Shown: piece by piece, positions 63,586-64,000 of the stretch | Layout of the letters: each line of letters opens with the position of its first letter | Position numbering within the stretch: position 1 is the first letter of the stretch | Source: Pseudomonas chlororaphis subsp. aurantiaca | GTDB lineage: Bacteria; Pseudomonadota; Gammaproteobacteria; Pseudomonadales; Pseudomonadaceae | Length of the DNA: 64,000 bases | Direction of reading: 5' to 3' | Assembly (NCBI RefSeq): GCF_013466605.1 | Contig: NZ_CP059162.1 | Span: 3,224,001-3,288,000 of the forward strand | The notes under the pieces: model-generated | Told to the model about the DNA's origin: nothing | The model's input: the letters and a program-made list of their open reading frames with translations, nothing else | The model's database searches: none | Translations under genes and position numbers: made by a program

Positions 63586-64000
63586 TTATGCGTGCTCCTT
63601 GGCCGCCAGTTGCGTGTCGTGTTGCGCCTTGATCCTGAAGAACTCCGCCTCGCTGACGATGCGGTTGACCAGCCGGCCGACGCCTTCGACTTCCACCACC
63701 ACTTCATCGCCGGGCACCACGTCGGACAGGCCTTCGGGGGTGCCGGTGGCGATCATGTCGCCGGGTTGCAGGGTCATGAAGCTGGAGAGGTATTCGATCA
63801 GGTAGGGGATGTCGAAGATCATGTCGGAGGTCGAGCCTTCCTGGCGCAACTCACCGTTGACCCAGGTGCGCAGCTTCAGCTGGTTCGGCTCGGGCACGTC
63901 GGCGACGTCGACTATCCAAGGGCCTACCGGGGTGGTGGCGTCGCGGTTTTTCACCCGCAGGTTGGGCCGGTAGTAGTTTTCCAGGTAGTCGCGGATTGCG
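63586..64000 (-). CDS. hpaG: HpaG, C-terminal part (OPET decarboxylase / isomerase), cut by window edge
   Basis: This FAH-family frame runs off the right edge; only the last 137 codons are seen. Visible are VGPWIVDVADVPEPNQLKL, then MIFDIPYLIEYLSSFMTLQPGDMIATGTPEGLSDVVPGDEV and VEVEGVGRLVNRIV, the usual end of HpaG2. It decarboxylates and isomerises the ring-cleavage intermediate. The remainder, and hpaG1, should lie beyond position 64000. Confidence 0.85.
   Translation of the reverse strand, partial: AIRDYLENYYRPNLRVKNRDATTPVGPWIVDVADVPEPNQLKLRTWVNGELRQEGSTSDMIFDIPYLIEYLSSFMTLQPGDMIATGTPEGLSDVVPGDEVVVEVEGVGRLVNRIVSEAEFFRIKAQHDTQLAAKEHA

Overview
The window is chromosomal DNA of a Pseudomonas, most likely from the P. 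fluorescens complex (P. fluorescens, P. protegens or P. chlororaphis type). This rests on gene content and style: an MvaT/MvaU-family silencer, many Pseudomonas-type small lipoproteins, the galU-gor, ahpC-ahpF and hpa sets, GC-rich codon use, and GTAGCCGCTGCCG-type REP elements. No species-level comparison could be run.

Positions 1-8200 are a tRNA-bounded island. tRNA-Cys (176-249) and tRNA-Leu (8103-8189) flank about 7.8 kb. The 3' half of tRNA-Cys plus its terminator recurs, progressively decayed, at about 7122 and 7829, as expected for scars of repeated integration. Inside lie a truncated integrase, a tail tape-measure fragment fused to a late-control D gene that carries a nonsense codon, an apparently intact lysis cassette (GH19 endolysin plus nested spanins), and AT-rich cargo: a GNAT acetyltransferase, an Stv-like protein, a LecA-like small protein and a secreted four-cysteine protein. 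Large parts of the island hold no recognisable gene.

Positions 8.2-17.5 kb hold small envelope, stress and hypothetical genes: a YceK-type lipoprotein, a 49-residue secreted peptide, DUF5329, a CigR/RcnB-like protein facing a glycine-rich secreted protein, a fimbrial subunit without signal peptide, osmE, a PchB-like chorismate mutase/isochorismate lyase and a YbjQ-type protein. Candidate small RNAs and a duplicated terminator-linked element lie between them.

Positions 17.5-32.4 kb carry an ABC-F ATPase, topoisomerase IB, the molybdate operon modABC behind a ModE-type palindrome, a nitronate monooxygenase, an acrylyl-CoA reductase-like enzyme, an alkylation-repair cluster (2OG-Fe(II) oxygenase, alkB, ada), and a thiosulfate dehydrogenase operon (tsdBA) whose promoter is overlapped by inverted repeats. 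Small lipoproteins and conserved hypotheticals fill the gaps.

Positions 32.6-47.3 kb contain galU, gor, a KfrA-like coiled-coil DNA-binding protein divergent from a Cre-like tyrosine recombinase, ahpC, ahpF, gloA, an mvaU-type silencer with a TTG start, a CSS-motif EAL phosphodiesterase, a LysR/EamA pair, hpd and hpaR. gor, ahpCF and gloA together form a thiol, peroxide and aldehyde defence group.

Positions 47.3-64 kb are catabolic: rarD, an aldo/keto reductase with a LysR regulator, a VOC protein, an acyl-CoA synthetase, an MFS transporter divergent from cdaR and a glycerate kinase (sugar-diacid use), then a minus-strand homoprotocatechuate meta-cleavage cluster transcribed hpaG-hpaE-hpaD-hpaF-hpaX-hpaH-hpaI. 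REP pairs sit at two of its junctions, and hpaG runs off the right edge.

I saw no clear new multi-gene defence system and no CRISPR array. The most unusual items are the Ada protein lacking three of four zinc-ligand cysteines, the Cre-like recombinase/KfrA pair, the tsdBA operator, the triple att scars, and the duplicated 22-bp element.
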